Shown here piece after piece: positions 1-10,216 of a DNA stretch of 64,000 nt. Within the stretch, counting starts at the first letter, position 1, and each line of letters starts with the position of its first letter. Under the pieces are notes generated by a model. The model searched no databases. It saw only the letters and a program-made list of their open reading frames with translations, and was not told the DNA's origin. The translations under genes were made by a program, and so were the position numbers. This DNA is from Caballeronia ptereochthonis. Lineage in GTDB: Bacteria; Pseudomonadota; Gammaproteobacteria; Burkholderiales; Burkholderiaceae. The DNA lies in the NCBI RefSeq assembly GCF_001545075.1, contig NZ_FCOB02000001.1, forward strand, positions 357,074 to 421,073, in the 5' to 3' direction.

Positions 1-44
1 ACGGTTTCTGCTCGGTTAAACGAATAAGGATTTCCAGAACCGAT

Positions 45-389
45 ATGCCTAAGCCGCCTTACATCGAAAGCCGGTTATTGATCGTCGCGGCGCTCGCGTT
101 GCCCGCATTCGCGTTCACCGCCGGCTGCAAGTCGACGGGGGCCACATCGGCGCCCCCGGCCAGTGAGGTGGCGGGTGACGACGCTGCGCTCGCCGCTCGC
201 GTGAAGGCCGCGCTCGTCGCGGACCCAGGGCTGAAATCCTTGCCGATGAGCGTCGCGACATATCGCGGCGTCGTGCAGTTATCGGGATATGCGGATTCGG
301 AGGTACAGATTCAGAAGGCGCTCGCCGTGACGCGCGGCGTGCCGGGCGTGCAATCCGTCAGCAATGATCTGCACCTCAGGCCGCAGTGA
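45..389 (+). CDS. BON-domain lipoprotein
   Basis: A 114-residue secreted protein. Residues 10-28 form a hydrophobic signal ending in a lipobox (FTAGC) with Cys28 as the likely lipidated residue. Residues about 46-112 match a single BON domain: an alternating helix/strand pattern with a conserved VVQLSGY stretch followed by a GVPGVQSVSNDL ending, as in OsmY/DolP-type periplasmic proteins that bind phospholipid or the outer membrane. It stands alone upstream of the response regulator with an 183-bp gap, so no operon partner is evident. The family assignment is by motif; the precise role is unknown. A purine-rich AAGGA lies about 15 bases upstream of the ATG, rather far for a ribosome site. Confidence 0.8.
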   Translation: MPKPPYIESRLLIVAALALPAFAFTAGCKSTGATSAPPASEVAGDDAALAARVKAALVADPGLKSLPMSVATYRGVVQLSGYADSEVQIQKALAVTRGVPGVQSVSNDLHLRPQ

Positions 390-572
390 GGCGTTACCGG
401 CAACAGATGACGAACGAGTAACGCAGGACGAAAAACCGCAGCGGGTCGCGCGCCAGGCGCCGGATCGAGAGGCCGTTTCCCACTCACGACACGCCCGAGT
501 TCCATGCCACGCCAATCAGGTTCCGCATGCGGCGACGGCGCATTACAGTCCACTTTGATACGTTGGTCCGCC

Positions 573-1970
573 ATGCCACACGCACTAATTGTCGAAGACG
601 ATCCCAATAGCCTTTCCGGCCTGTCCGCGATCCTGACGGCAGACGGTTTCTCCGTCGACACCGCGACGACGCTCGCCGAAGCCCGCTCCGCGCTGACGCG
701 TTTCATTCCCGATGTCGTGCTGATCGACCTGAATCTGCCGGACGGCAGCGGGCTCGACCTCCTACCGAGCTTACCCTCGCAACCGCCCGATGGCGCGTTG
801 CCCGTCATCGTGATGACCGGCAACGCGACGGTCGAGAGCGCGATCGAGGGCTTGCGGCACGGCATCTGGGACTATCTGCTGAAACCGGTCAACATTCCGC
901 GCCTGCGCAGCCTGCTTGCACGCATTCCGCGTCCATACGAGCTGACCGAAGAGGTCCAGGCGCTGCGCGCGACGCTGCGCGAACTCGGCCACTTCGGCGA
1001 CATGATCGGCCGCAGCCCGGCGATGCAGCATGTCTACGATCTCATCGAGCACACCGCGCCGACCGAAGCCGCCGTGCTGATCTGCGGCGAGCCCGGCACG
1101 GGCAAGAAGATCGCGGCGCGCACGATCCATCAGCTGAGCCGCCGGCGCAAGGGGCCGTTCGTCACCTTCGATTGCTCCGCCCAGCACAACGCCGGCAACG
1201 GCTCCCAGCGCTCGATGGAAAGCGTTCTCTTCGGCCACGAGCGCAACGCATTCGCGGGCGCGGAGAATCGCGAACCGGGCCTGCTCGAACAGGCGGGCGG
1301 CGGCACGCTCTTCCTCGACCAGATCGATTCGCTGCCGGCCGCGCAGCAGGAGGCGCTCCTGCGCGCGCTCGATTCGCAGACCTTCATGCGCGTCGGCGGC
1401 AGCAACCGCATCATGACGGACTTCCGCCTGATCGCCGCCTCGCGCACGCCGATGCGCGAAGCGGTCGCGAGCGGCGCGATGCGCGAGGACCTGTTCCAGC
1501 GGCTCTCGGCTTCGTCGATCATGTTGCCGCCGCTGCGCGAGCGCGATGACGACATCGCATTGATCGCGGAAACGCTCGTCGACGAACTGAATCGCGAGAA
1601 TCACATCGCCGGGATCACGAGCGGATCGCCCAAGCGCATCAGTCCGGCGTTCATCCGCGAGTGCTTCGCGACCGAGTGGCCGGGCAACGTGCGCGAGATG
1701 CGCGAGCGCGTGCGGCGTGCGTATCACGCCTCGGGCGAGACCATCGAGACGCTTCGCGTGGACGAGCCGGGCGGGCTGGGCGGCCGCGGCCTGAACGGCA
1801 GCAGCGTGCAGGTGACGGTCGGCACCGCGCTCGCGGACGTCGAGGACATGCTGATCCGCGCGACGCTCGAAGCGGTCGGCGGCACGCGGCATCGTGCGGC
1901 GACCTTGCTCGGCATCAGCCCGAAGACGCTTTACAACAAGCTGCAGCGGATGAAGCTCGAATCGTCCTGA
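573..1970 (+). CDS. NtrC-like response regulator (receiver-AAA+-Fis HTH) with degenerate AAA+ motifs
   Basis: A 465-residue three-domain regulator. The start is taken at the ATG opening MPHALIVEDD, because the upstream in-frame codons do not look like receiver sequence. The receiver (1-120) keeps the acidic pair Asp9/Asp10, phospho-acceptor Asp52, Thr82 and Lys104, so phosphorylation is plausible. The AAA+ domain (about 145-380) has Walker A GEPGTGKK at 172-179. The loop normally reading GAFTGA is NAFAGA (225-230), and Walker B ends in DQ (249-250) instead of DE. The REDLFQRL arginine-finger region and the WPGNVREM motif are kept. A Fis-type helix-turn-helix closes the protein. Family knowledge says the GAFTGA threonine contacts sigma-54 and the Walker B glutamate drives ATP hydrolysis. 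This protein may therefore not be a conventional sigma-54 activator. No partner kinase is adjacent. Confidence 0.85.
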   Translation: MPHALIVEDDPNSLSGLSAILTADGFSVDTATTLAEARSALTRFIPDVVLIDLNLPDGSGLDLLPSLPSQPPDGALPVIVMTGNATVESAIEGLRHGIWDYLLKPVNIPRLRSLLARIPRPYELTEEVQALRATLRELGHFGDMIGRSPAMQHVYDLIEHTAPTEAAVLICGEPGTGKKIAARTIHQLSRRRKGPFVTFDCSAQHNAGNGSQRSMESVLFGHERNAFAGAENREPGLLEQAGGGTLFLDQIDSLPAAQQEALLRALDSQTFMRVGGSNRIMTDFRLIAASRTPMREAVASGAMREDLFQRLSASSIMLPPLRERDDDIALIAETLVDELNRENHIAGITSGSPKRISPAFIRECFATEWPGNVREMRERVRRAYHASGETIETLRVDEPGGLGGRGLNGSSVQVTVGTALADVEDMLIRATLEAVGGTRHRAATLLGISPKTLYNKLQRMKLESS

Positions 1971-1984
1971 TACGCCGCTTCACG

Positions 1985-2026
1985 CAAAGCAAGAAACGCC
2001 ACGACATCGTGGCGTTTCTTGCTTTG
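1985..2026. terminator. Bidirectional terminator
   Basis: A perfect 20-bp inverted repeat (arms 1985-2004 and 2007-2026) beginning CAAAGCAAGAAACGCCACGA, sitting between the convergent response regulator and nagZ. The arms end in GTTTCTTGC-type U-rich sequence on both strands, so it should stop transcription from both sides. Confidence 0.85.
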
Positions 2027-2037
2027 GAGATCGCGAA

Positions 2038-3066
2038 TCAGCCGAGCATCTCCCTGATCAGCGCGCGCGCCGCCTGATAGTCGGCATGAGCCTGCAGCTT
2101 GCTCCAGCGCAGCGCCTTGCCGCGCGGACGCATCTGCCTGATGCGCTGCCAGGACGCCTTCGGCGGCGTGTAGCGCAACTGCTCCAGCACCTTGCCCGCC
2201 TCTTCCGGCTGATTGCAGATCAGCACCATGTCGCAGCCCGCCGCGAGCGCGGCCGTGGCCGCTTCGGTGAGCGTGCCGCCGGCGCGGGCCGCTTCCATCG
2301 AGAGATCGTCGCTGAAGATCGCGCCGTTGAAGCCGAGCTTGCCGCGCAGGATGTCCTGCAGCCAGATGCGCGAGAAACCCGCGGGCTTGTCGTCCACCTG
2401 CGTATAGATGACGTGCGCCGGAATCACCGATGCGAGCGACATGCCGAGCCAGTCGTACGGACGCACGTCGGCGGCGAGGATTTCGTCGAGCGGGCGATCG
2501 TCGGTCGGCAGCGCGACGTGCGAATCGGCCTCCGCGAAGCCGTGACCCGGAAAGTGCTTGCCGCAGTTCGCCATGCCCGCGAGCGCGAGACCATGATTCA
2601 GGCTTTTCGCGAGCATCGTCACGACGCGCGGATCGCCGTGCAGCGCCCGATCGCCGATCACTTTCGACTGTCCGTAGTTGAGATCGAGCACCGGCGTGAA
2701 GCTCATGTCGATGCCGCACGCGCGCAGCTCGGCCGCGAGCACGTAGCCGAACGCGGTCGCCGTCTTGGTCGCGGCGAGCACGTCGCGATCCCACAGCGCG
2801 CCGAGCTTGCCCGGCGCGGGCAGCACCGTGAAGCCGTCGGTGCGAAAGCGCTGCACGCGGCCGCCTTCGTGATCGACGGCGATCAGGATGTCGTCGCGCA
2901 CCGCGCGGATCGCATCGGTCAGCGCGACGAGTTGCGCGCGGTCCTGAAAATGCCGCGCGAAAAGAATGATGCCACCCGTCATCGGATGCGCGATGCGCTC
3001 GATATCCGCGTCGTTCAGCGTCGTGCCGGCGACGTCGAGCATGACGGGGCCAGGAGTGCGTTTCAT
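2038..3066 (-). CDS. nagZ: Beta-N-acetylhexosaminidase (NagZ), peptidoglycan recycling
   Basis: A 342-residue cytoplasmic glycoside hydrolase family 3 enzyme that removes N-acetylglucosamine from GlcNAc-anhydroMurNAc-peptides during wall recycling. Diagnostic motifs are KHFPGHG at about 170-176, carrying the catalytic loop histidine region, and SDDLSM at 252-257, containing the nucleophilic aspartate. Length matches the single-domain NagZ family. The start is the ATG of MKRTPG; a TTG three codons upstream is possible, and neither has a convincing ribosome site. The gene follows acpS by 37 bases and is the last gene of the long minus-strand block before a strong terminator. Confidence 0.95.
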   Translation of the reverse strand: MKRTPGPVMLDVAGTTLNDADIERIAHPMTGGIILFARHFQDRAQLVALTDAIRAVRDDILIAVDHEGGRVQRFRTDGFTVLPAPGKLGALWDRDVLAATKTATAFGYVLAAELRACGIDMSFTPVLDLNYGQSKVIGDRALHGDPRVVTMLAKSLNHGLALAGMANCGKHFPGHGFAEADSHVALPTDDRPLDEILAADVRPYDWLGMSLASVIPAHVIYTQVDDKPAGFSRIWLQDILRGKLGFNGAIFSDDLSMEAARAGGTLTEAATAALAAGCDMVLICNQPEEAGKVLEQLRYTPPKASWQRIRQMRPRGKALRWSKLQAHADYQAARALIREMLG

Positions 3067-3103
3067 CGGATTCAATTGGCTTGTTGTCTTGGTTGGATTG
3101 AAC

Positions 3104-3508
3104 TCAAGGTTGATCAGGCACTTCCGCGATCACGAACGACACCGCGTAATCGCGCTCGTCGCTAACTGTGACTTTCGCGGTGATGCCGCGTTGCGCGAGC
3201 CATTCGGCCAGCTCGCCGGACGCCGCGATAACCGGCTTGCCGCTCGGCTCGTTGAGCGTCTGCAGCGCGCGCCAGGTCATCGGCCAGCGCATGCCGAGGC
3301 CGATCGCTTTCGAGAACGCTTCCTTGGCGGAGAAGCGCGTCGCGAGAAACGCGAGGCCGCGCACTTCCGAACGCGCGCGCCGCGCGTGATAGATGCGCAG
3401 CTCGTCCGGCCCGAGCACCTTTTCGGCGAAGCGCCCCTTGGTGCGCTCCATCACCGCCGCGACGCGGCTCACCTGCACGACATCCGTGCCGATTCCGTAG
3501 ATCGCCAT
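3104..3508 (-). CDS. acpS: Holo-[acyl-carrier-protein] synthase
   Basis: A 134-residue phosphopantetheinyl transferase that moves the 4'-phosphopantetheine arm of CoA onto the serine of acyl carrier protein. The N-terminal [11 protein letters not shown] (magnesium-binding Asp9) and the [11 protein letters not shown] helix (Glu63) are the family signatures. It lies 11 bases downstream of pdxJ and upstream of nagZ, in the pdxJ-acpS order typical of proteobacteria. Its substrate, AcpP, is encoded 13 kb away in the same strand block. Confidence 0.95.
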   Translation of the reverse strand: MAIYGIGTDVVQVSRVAAVMERTKGRFAEKVLGPDELRIYHARRARSEVRGLAFLATRFSAKEAFSKAIGLGMRWPMTWRALQTLNEPSGKPVIAASGELAEWLAQRGITAKVTVSDERDYAVSFVIAEVPDQP

Positions 3509-3519
3509 GACGCGAACGT

Positions 3520-4293
3520 TCAGCGCGCGTTGTTTGCAGCGAGGCGGGAGGCGACCATGATCGCCTTCATCTCGCGCACCGCGTTGTCCCAGCCCGCGAA
3601 GATCGAATGCGCGACGATCGCGTGCCCGATGTTCAATTCGACGATGCCGGGCAAAGCGGCGATCGCCTGCACGTTCGTGTAGTGGAGGCCGTGGCCTGCG
3701 TTGACTTTCAGCCCGAGCGAGTTGCCGAAATCGACGCCCGCCGCGACGCGCTCGAACTCGCGCTGCTGCCCGGCTTCGTCATGCGCTTCGGCGTAGCGGC
3801 CCGTATGCAGTTCGATGGCGGGCGCGCCTGCTTCCTGCGCCGCGCGGATCTGCGTCTCGTCCGGATCGATGAAGAGCGACACGCGCACGCCCGCATCGGC
3901 GAACTGCCTGCACGCGGCCTTCACCGCTTCGAACTGTCCGGCGACGTCGAGCCCGCCTTCGGTCGTCAGTTCCTCGCGCTTCTCCGGCACGAGGCAGACA
4001 TCCTGCGGCTGGATCTCGCACGCGATATCGAGCATCTCGCGCGTCACCGCGCATTCGAGATTCATGCGCGTCTTGAGGAGCGGACGCAGCGTGCGCACGT
4101 CGGCATCGACGATATGGCGGCGATCCTCGCGCAGATGCAGCGTGATGGCGTCGGCGCCCGCGTCCTCGGCGGCGAGCGCCGCGCGGATCGGATCGGGATA
4201 GGACGTGCCGCGCGCATTGCGCAGCGTGGCGACGTGATCGATGTTCACGCCGAGATCGATCACATTTGCCGGCGATGAGAGAAAGAAGCTCAT
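3520..4293 (-). CDS. pdxJ: Pyridoxine 5'-phosphate synthase
   Basis: A 257-residue TIM-barrel enzyme that condenses 1-deoxyxylulose 5-phosphate with 3-amino-2-oxopropyl phosphate, the last ring-forming step of deoxyxylulose-dependent vitamin B6 synthesis. [15 protein letters not shown] near the N-terminus, ECAVT at the mid-barrel and [12 protein letters not shown] near the C-terminus are characteristic. The ATG overlaps the recO stop (ATGA), implying translational coupling; this decides the start against longer in-frame alternatives that run into recO. The recO-pdxJ-acpS order is conserved in many proteobacteria. Confidence 0.96.
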   Translation of the reverse strand: MSFFLSSPANVIDLGVNIDHVATLRNARGTSYPDPIRAALAAEDAGADAITLHLREDRRHIVDADVRTLRPLLKTRMNLECAVTREMLDIACEIQPQDVCLVPEKREELTTEGGLDVAGQFEAVKAACRQFADAGVRVSLFIDPDETQIRAAQEAGAPAIELHTGRYAEAHDEAGQQREFERVAAGVDFGNSLGLKVNAGHGLHYTNVQAIAALPGIVELNIGHAIVAHSIFAGWDNAVREMKAIMVASRLAANNAR

Positions 4294-5177
4294 AGTTTTT
4301 GCAGGTCGATCAGTATCTGACGGGTGGCGAGCGGCGTGCCGCCCAGGTAGTGGTTCAGCAGGAAGCGCATCAGCGTCTTGCTCTGCGCGGCCGTCTGCGG
4401 GCTGGCGTAGTCGTCGCGCTCCATGTCGATGAGCGTCTGGCCCGCGATCACCGGCCATTGCGGGGGAAGCTCGTCGGACGCTTCGCGCACGCCGCGATCC
4501 GGGTCGAAGACATAACGGCCTTCGGGCACGACCGGCTGGCGCGTGACGGTGCGCATGAGGTTCATCGCGTAGCCGGTCTCGCGCAGCAGCACGCGCTCGA
4601 ACGAGCGCAGCACCTGGACGGCGGGCTCGTCGTGCGCGAGGCGCGAAAGCGTGAGGACGTAGTGGTTGAAGAGCGCCGGATGCGCGTCCTCGCGCGCGCA
4701 GAACTTCACGAGCAGCTCGTTGACGTAGAAGCCGCAAAGCAGCGCGTCGCCCGCAAGCGGAAGCATGCCGCCGACCCATTCGGCGGTCGTCAGCGTGCGG
4801 ACCTCGCCCTTGCCGGACCACGACAGCCCCAGCGGCTGAAACGTCTGCAACACGCCGCGCAACGCGGAATGCGGCCGCTTGGCGCCCTTCGCGACCAGCG
4901 CGACGCGGCCGTAGTCGCGCGAGAACACATCGATGATGAGACTCGTCTCGCGATACGGATAGCTGTGCAGCACGAAGCCTGGCTGCTCGGAAATACGGAA
5001 GTCGGAGCGCGGCGCGGCGCGCGGCCGCTTCTCCGCGCCATCGGCGGTGGACGACGCCGCCGCACGCCCGCGCTTGCTCGCGACGCGCGCCGCAGGACGT
5101 TCGCTCGCGTCGAAGTCGTCGTCAGGACGATCGTCGGCGGGAGGCATCATCCACGCGTCGTTCGTGCCGTCGTCCAT
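4290..5177 (-). CDS. recO: DNA repair protein RecO with N-terminal extension
   Basis: A 295-residue recombination mediator that helps load RecA onto SSB-coated DNA in the RecFOR pathway. The core starts at about residue 62 ([18 protein letters not shown]), with the OB-fold segment [20 protein letters not shown] and the helical C-terminal region. The first ~60 residues are an acidic-then-basic, Ala/Arg-rich low-complexity extension not present in E. coli RecO (242 residues). An ATG after a plausible upstream gap of 16 bases from era was used; a shorter start inside the extension cannot be excluded. No Zn-finger cysteine cluster is seen. Confidence 0.93.
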   Translation of the reverse strand: MDDGTNDAWMMPPADDRPDDDFDASERPAARVASKRGRAAASSTADGAEKRPRAAPRSDFRISEQPGFVLHSYPYRETSLIIDVFSRDYGRVALVAKGAKRPHSALRGVLQTFQPLGLSWSGKGEVRTLTTAEWVGGMLPLAGDALLCGFYVNELLVKFCAREDAHPALFNHYVLTLSRLAHDEPAVQVLRSFERVLLRETGYAMNLMRTVTRQPVVPEGRYVFDPDRGVREASDELPPQWPVIAGQTLIDMERDDYASPQTAAQSKTLMRFLLNHYLGGTPLATRQILIDLQKL

Positions 5178-5193
5178 GGGTCCGATTCCAGCG

Positions 5194-6093
5194 TCATTCG
5201 TAGCCGTATGCGCGCAGTCCCGCTTCGTTGTCGGCCCAGCCGCTCTTCACCTTGACGAAAACTTCGAGGTACACGGGACCGTCGAACAGCTTCTCCATGT
5301 CGAGGCGCGCCTCCGTGCTGATCTGCTTCAGCTTCGCGCCCTTCTGGCCGATGATCATCGCCTTGTGGCCGTCGCGGTCGACGAGGATCGTCGCGAAGAT
5401 GCGGCGCAGGCGCCCTTCGGTCTCGAACTTGTCGATCAGCACCGTGCTCGTGTACGGCAGTTCGTCGCCGGTCCAGCGGAACACCTTTTCGCGCAGGATC
5501 TCCGCCGCGAGGAAGCGCTCGCTGCGGTCGGTCAGGTCGTCCTCGCCGTAGATCGGCTCGCCTTCCGGCAGATACGGCTTCAGGACCGACAGCAGGCGCT
5601 TGATGTCGTCCGGGTTCTTGGCCGACAGCGGCACGATCTCGCGGAAATCACGCAGCGCGGCCATCTGCTGCATGAACGGGAACAGCGAGTCCTTGTCGCC
5701 GACGCGGTCGAGCTTGTTGGCGATCAGCAGCGTCGGCGTGCCGATCGGGATCAGGTCGAGCACTTTCTGGTCGTCGGGGCCGAAGCGGCCGGCTTCGATG
5801 ACGAACAGAATCGCGTCGACGGAAGTCAGCGTCGACGTCACCGCGCGGTTCAGCGAGCGGTTGAGCGCGCCGCTGTGGCGCGTCTGGAAGCCCGGGGTAT
5901 CGACGAAGATGTACTGGGCGTCGTCGGTCGTGTTGATGCCGGTGATGCGGTGGCGTGTCGTCTGCGCCTTGCGCGACGTGATGCTCACCTTCTGGCCGAC
6001 GAGCGCGTTCATCAGCGTGGACTTGCCGACGTTCGGGCGGCCTACGATCGCGACCATGCCGCAGCGGAAACCGGAAGAAGTAGGAGCGTTCAT
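5194..6093 (-). CDS. era: GTPase Era
   Basis: A 299-residue essential GTPase that binds 16S rRNA near its 3' end and helps small-subunit maturation. Visible G motifs: G1 GRPNVGKS (18-25), the switch TTRHRITG, G3 DTPG and G4 NKLD. The C-terminal KH domain contains the GQKGAKLK loop. Length equals E. coli Era. It is 59 bases downstream of rnc and 16 bases upstream of recO, the classical rnc-era-recO arrangement linking rRNA processing and ribosome assembly. Confidence 0.97.
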   Translation of the reverse strand: MNAPTSSGFRCGMVAIVGRPNVGKSTLMNALVGQKVSITSRKAQTTRHRITGINTTDDAQYIFVDTPGFQTRHSGALNRSLNRAVTSTLTSVDAILFVIEAGRFGPDDQKVLDLIPIGTPTLLIANKLDRVGDKDSLFPFMQQMAALRDFREIVPLSAKNPDDIKRLLSVLKPYLPEGEPIYGEDDLTDRSERFLAAEILREKVFRWTGDELPYTSTVLIDKFETEGRLRRIFATILVDRDGHKAMIIGQKGAKLKQISTEARLDMEKLFDGPVYLEVFVKVKSGWADNEAGLRAYGYE

Positions 6094-6152
6094 AGATGTG
6101 TGCGGCGAGATTTCGTTGGGGCGCGATTGCGCGGGGTGCGCGGCGGCGCGCG

Positions 6153-7283
6153 TCAGTGACCGGCGTCGGCGGCGCGCACGGCGCGGCCCGCGGGCTCGTC
6201 CGGGCTCGCGGCGCTGCGTGCTTCCGAGCCGGGCGCGGGATCGTCGTCGTGAGCGCCGGAAGGCGGCGTCGTTTCCGCGGCGGCGGCGTTTGCACGCTCC
6301 GAAGCCTGCGCCGATTCGGTTTTCGCCGCTTTCTCGGGCTTGTGAATCACATGACGCTCCGGCTTTTCGGCTGCCGCGTACGCGCCCGCCGACGGCTCGA
6401 CGTGCGTCGCGCGAATCACGGCGAGCGGCGTGGCGGCCGGGCGCTCATCGGCGTTGTGCTGCGCCCCTTGCGATCCGTGATGACGCTCGCGCCTCTCGGG
6501 CGAGCGCAGATCCAGCGCCGCCTGAATGCCGGTGACGCCGGGCACGACTTCGAGCTCGGCGTGCTTCGCGGCGCGCGCGCCCTTGCGCTTGGGCTTCACG
6601 CCGAGCGTAGGCGCGGCGGCCATGACCTCGTCGAGCGCCTTCTTCGCCGCGGCTTGTTCGGCGGCACGACGGCTTGCGCCGGAACCCGACACCTTCACGT
6701 CGAGCTTGGGCACCGTGCATTCGACTTCGAATTGCTGATTGTGCGCGGCGCCGTGCGTGGCGACGACCGTGTAGGTCGGCAACGCGATCTTGTGGCCTTG
6801 CAGATATTCCTGAAGCAGCGTCTTGGCGTCCTTGCCGATGGTGCGCGGATCGATGTGATCCAGCACCGGCGTGTAAAGCCGCTTGATGACGGTGAACGCG
6901 GCGTCGAAACCGCCGTCGAGGAAGATGGCCCCGAAAATGGCTTCGAGCGTGTCTGCGAGAATCGACGGACGGCGAAAGCCGCCGCTGCGCAACTCGCCTT
7001 CCCCGAGGCGCAAGCCTTCGGACACGTTGAGCGCCTGCGCGATCTCGTAAAGCGACTGCTGCTTGACCAGATTCGCGCGCACGCGCGACAGGTCGCCTTC
7101 GTCGAGTTTGCTAAATCGTTGGAACAAAAGCGCCGCCACCACGCAATTTAGAACGGAATCGCCGAGAAATTCGAGCCGTTCATTGTGCGTGGCGCTGTGA
7201 CTGCGGTGGGTCATCGCCTGGCGCAGCAATTCCGCATTGCGAAATTCGTACCGCAGCCGGCTTTCCAACGGAGAAGAGGGCAT
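6153..7283 (-). CDS. rnc: Ribonuclease III with long C-terminal tail
   Basis: A 376-residue double-strand-specific endoribonuclease for rRNA precursor and mRNA processing. The catalytic domain carries the signature [13 protein letters not shown] at about 34-46 and the second acidic helix [16 protein letters not shown] double-strand RNA-binding domain follows (about 158-226, ending [16 protein letters not shown]). E. coli RNase III stops near here at 226 residues. This protein continues for about 150 residues of Lys/Arg/Glu/Ala/Pro-rich low-complexity sequence, probably disordered. The start is the ATG of [10 protein letters not shown]. It lies 165 bases downstream of lepB. Confidence 0.95.
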   Translation of the reverse strand: MPSSPLESRLRYEFRNAELLRQAMTHRSHSATHNERLEFLGDSVLNCVVAALLFQRFSKLDEGDLSRVRANLVKQQSLYEIAQALNVSEGLRLGEGELRSGGFRRPSILADTLEAIFGAIFLDGGFDAAFTVIKRLYTPVLDHIDPRTIGKDAKTLLQEYLQGHKIALPTYTVVATHGAAHNQQFEVECTVPKLDVKVSGSGASRRAAEQAAAKKALDEVMAAAPTLGVKPKRKGARAAKHAELEVVPGVTGIQAALDLRSPERRERHHGSQGAQHNADERPAATPLAVIRATHVEPSAGAYAAAEKPERHVIHKPEKAAKTESAQASERANAAAAETTPPSGAHDDDPAPGSEARSAASPDEPAGRAVRAADAGH

Positions 7284-7448
7284 GGAGAGAGTATAACGCG
7301 GGCGCGCGGGCGGACGATTCCGCCCGCCGTCGCCGGAAAGCGCGTGGCGAGACGGTGTTAGCCGCGCTTCTTCACGCCGTTTCGAAGCTTGTTTTAATGA
7401 TCACGAACGTCGGCTGTCGTCGTGAGACAGGCCGGCGTTTTCGGTTCG

Positions 7449-8342
7449 TCACTCGAACGAGCCGATGCGCTTCAGATTGCTGAAGTTCATCCAGATGAAG
7501 AACGCGCGACCGACGATGTTCTTGTCCGGCACGAAGCCCCAATAGCGGCTGTCGGCGCTGTTGTCGCGGTTGTCGCCCATCATGAAGTAGTTGCCCGGCG
7601 GCACCTTGCAGATGACGCCCTGCGCGTTGTAGTTGCAGTTGTCGCGGAACGGGAAATCGTCCGCGCCGACGACGAACGGCGGCACCTGCGGATTGTTGAG
7701 GATGTTGTTCTTGCGGCCGTCGAGGTCTTCGGTGAACTGCTTCGCGTAACCGATGCGCTCGTCGTCGAAATAATCGGGCAGCGGCGTTTCGGGCACGGGC
7801 TTGCCGTTGATCGTGAGCTTCTTGTCCTCGTATGCGACGGTGTCGCCCGGCAGGCCGATCACGCGCTTGATGTAGTCGACCGATTCGTCCTTCGGATAGC
7901 GGAACACGACCACGTCACCGCGCTGCAACGGACGGCCTTCCGTGAGCTTGGTGTTGGTGATCGGCAGACGCAGGCCGTAGTCGTACTTGTTCACGAGGAT
8001 GAAGTCGCCGACGAGCAGCGTCGGGACCATCGAGCCGGACGGAATCTTGAACGGCTCGATGATGAACGAGCGCACCACGAACACCGCGAGAATCACCGGA
8101 AAAAAGCTCGCCGTGTATTCGAGCCACCAGGGCTGGCGCAGTTTGTCGTCGCGCAGGCGGGCGCGCGTCTGTGCGGCGTTTTCGTCGGCGAAACGCTCAC
8201 CCACGCGCTCCTGCTGTCGGTCGAACTCGGCCACCGCGGCTTCCGCGGTGCGGCGCCGTTGCGGCAGAAACACCAGCTTGTCGAGCACCCACGCAATACC
8301 CGTCAGAACGACGAGAATCAAAAGAATCAGTGCGAAATTCAT
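7449..8342 (-). CDS. lepB: Signal peptidase I
   Basis: A 297-residue inner-membrane leader peptidase that cuts secretory signal peptides. Two membrane segments are visible (about 2-22 and 76-94). The catalytic serine is Ser104 in PSGSM and the general-base lysine is Lys159 in YIKRVIGLPGD; the later GDNRDNSADSRYWG block is box E. The ATG at 8342 was chosen over the in-frame TTG just upstream because GGAAG lies 6 bases before it. It follows lepA by 66 bases, the usual lepA-lepB pairing. Confidence 0.96.
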   Translation of the reverse strand: MNFALILLILVVLTGIAWVLDKLVFLPQRRRTAEAAVAEFDRQQERVGERFADENAAQTRARLRDDKLRQPWWLEYTASFFPVILAVFVVRSFIIEPFKIPSGSMVPTLLVGDFILVNKYDYGLRLPITNTKLTEGRPLQRGDVVVFRYPKDESVDYIKRVIGLPGDTVAYEDKKLTINGKPVPETPLPDYFDDERIGYAKQFTEDLDGRKNNILNNPQVPPFVVGADDFPFRDNCNYNAQGVICKVPPGNYFMMGDNRDNSADSRYWGFVPDKNIVGRAFFIWMNFSNLKRIGSFE

Positions 8343-8408
8343 CAATCGCTTCCGGTTGTTATCGTTGTTTGCCTTGCGGCGACGTCGACGTGTGGAACGA
8401 CGAGCACG

Positions 8409-10199
8409 TCATTCGTCCACACGCAGGATCGCCAGGAAAGCCTCTTGCGGGATCTCGACCGAGCCGACCTGCTTCATGCGTTTCTTGCCGGCCTTCTGCT
8501 TTTCGAGCAGCTTCTTCTTGCGCGTGATGTCGCCGCCGTAGCACTTCGCAAGCACGTTCTTGCGCAGCGCCTTGATGTTCTCGCGCGCGATGATGTTCGA
8601 GCCGATGGTCGCCTGAATCGCCACGTCGTACATCTGGCGCGGAATCAGCTCGCGCATCTTCGACGCCACTTCGCGGCCGCGGTGCTGGCTCTGCGAACGG
8701 TGCACGATGACGGACAGCGCATCGACCTTGTCGCCGTTGATGAGCATGTCTACTTTCACCACGTCGGCCGCGCGATACTCCTTGAACTCGTAGTCCATCG
8801 ACGCATAGCCGCGCGAGGTGGACTTCAGGCGATCGAAGAAGTCGAGCACGATCTCCGCCATCGGGATTTCGTAGGTCAGCTGCACCTGGCGGCCGTGATA
8901 CTGCATGTTGATCTGCTGGCCGCGCTTGTTCGTGCACAGCGTGATGACCGAGCCGACATATTCCTGCGGCATGTACAGGTTCACGGTGACGATCGGCTCG
9001 CGCACTTCCTCGATCTTCGACGGCTCCGGCATCTTCGCCGGGTTCTCCACCGAGATGGTCGTGCCGTCGCGCTGCTCGACTTCGTAGATCACCGTCGGCG
9101 CGGTGGTGATGAGGTCCATGTCGAATTCGCGCTCGAGCCGTTCCTGCACGATTTCCATGTGCAGAAGGCCGAGGAAGCCGCAACGGAAACCGAAGCCCAG
9201 CGCCTGCGAGACTTCCGGCTCGTATTGCAGCGAAGCGTCGTTGAGCTTCAGCTTTTCGAGCGATTCGCGCAACGCGTCGTACTGGTTCGCTTCAACCGGA
9301 TACAGACCCGCGAACACCTGCGGCTTGACTTCCTTGAAGCCCGGCAGCGGTTCGGCCGCGGGACGGTTCGCGATGGTGACGGTGTCGCCCACCTTCGCCG
9401 CCGTCAGTTCCTTGATGCCCGCGATCACGAAGCCCACCTGCCCCGCGGACAGTTGCGAGAGATTCGTCGACTTGGGCGCGAACACGCCGAGATGCTCGAC
9501 CGGATATTGCGCGCCGGTCGCCATCATCTTGATCTTGTCCTTCGGACGCAGCGTGCCGTTGACGATGCGCACCAGCATCACGACGCCGACGTAATTGTCG
9601 AACCACGAATCGATGATGAGCGCCTGTAGCGGCGCTTCGGTATCGCCCTTGGGCGGCGGCACTTTCGCGATCAGCGATTCGAGCACGTCCTCGACGCCAA
9701 GACCGGTCTTCGCGCTGCAATGCACGGCGTCGGTCGCGTCGATGCCGATCACGTCCTCGATTTCGGCGATCGCGTTCTCGGGATTCGCCGCCGGCAAGTC
9801 GATCTTGTTCAGCACCGGCACGACTTCGACGCCCAGCTCGATGGCCGTGTAGCAGTTCGCGACGGTCTGCGCCTCGACGCCCTGGCTCGCGTCGACGACG
9901 AGCAGCGCGCCCTCGCATGCGGAGAGCGAGCGGCTGACTTCATAGGAGAAGTCGACGTGCCCGGGCGTATCGATCAGGTTCAGGTTGTAGACCTTGCCGT
10001 CGCGCGCCTTGTAGGTGAGCGCCGCGGTCTGCGCCTTGATCGTGATGCCGCGCTCGCGCTCCAGGTCCATCGAATCGAGCACCTGCGCTTCCATCTCACG
10101 ATCGGACAGGCCGCCGCACAACTGGATGATGCGGTCGGCAAGCGTGGACTTGCCGTGGTCGATGTGCGCAATGATCGAAAAGTTACGAATATGATTCAT
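8409..10199 (-). CDS. lepA: Elongation factor 4 (LepA)
   Basis: A 596-residue translational GTPase that can back-translocate or rescue ribosomes and influences initiation and 30S biogenesis. The G domain has [13 protein letters not shown] at the N-terminus, DTPGHVDF as G3 and NKIDLPAA as G4. The C-terminal LepA-specific domain ends with [30 protein letters not shown] sequence, of which [12 protein letters not shown] is the most diagnostic. Length matches the family (about 597). A hairpin with a U-run between the glutaredoxin gene and lepA suggests partial separation from the mucD transcript. Confidence 0.97.
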   Translation of the reverse strand: MNHIRNFSIIAHIDHGKSTLADRIIQLCGGLSDREMEAQVLDSMDLERERGITIKAQTAALTYKARDGKVYNLNLIDTPGHVDFSYEVSRSLSACEGALLVVDASQGVEAQTVANCYTAIELGVEVVPVLNKIDLPAANPENAIAEIEDVIGIDATDAVHCSAKTGLGVEDVLESLIAKVPPPKGDTEAPLQALIIDSWFDNYVGVVMLVRIVNGTLRPKDKIKMMATGAQYPVEHLGVFAPKSTNLSQLSAGQVGFVIAGIKELTAAKVGDTVTIANRPAAEPLPGFKEVKPQVFAGLYPVEANQYDALRESLEKLKLNDASLQYEPEVSQALGFGFRCGFLGLLHMEIVQERLEREFDMDLITTAPTVIYEVEQRDGTTISVENPAKMPEPSKIEEVREPIVTVNLYMPQEYVGSVITLCTNKRGQQINMQYHGRQVQLTYEIPMAEIVLDFFDRLKSTSRGYASMDYEFKEYRAADVVKVDMLINGDKVDALSVIVHRSQSQHRGREVASKMRELIPRQMYDVAIQATIGSNIIARENIKALRKNVLAKCYGGDITRKKKLLEKQKAGKKRMKQVGSVEIPQEAFLAILRVDE

Positions 10200-10216
10200 T
10201 CAGTGCCGATCAAGCG

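Noticed and set aside
7380..7440. Imperfect hairpin between lepB and rnc
   Set aside because: The stem is mismatched and the T-run lies on the strand with no gene, so it was not called a terminator.
7422..9629. A 735-codon plus-strand frame opposite lepB and lepA
   Set aside because: Shadow frame; the opposite strand encodes two unmistakable proteins.
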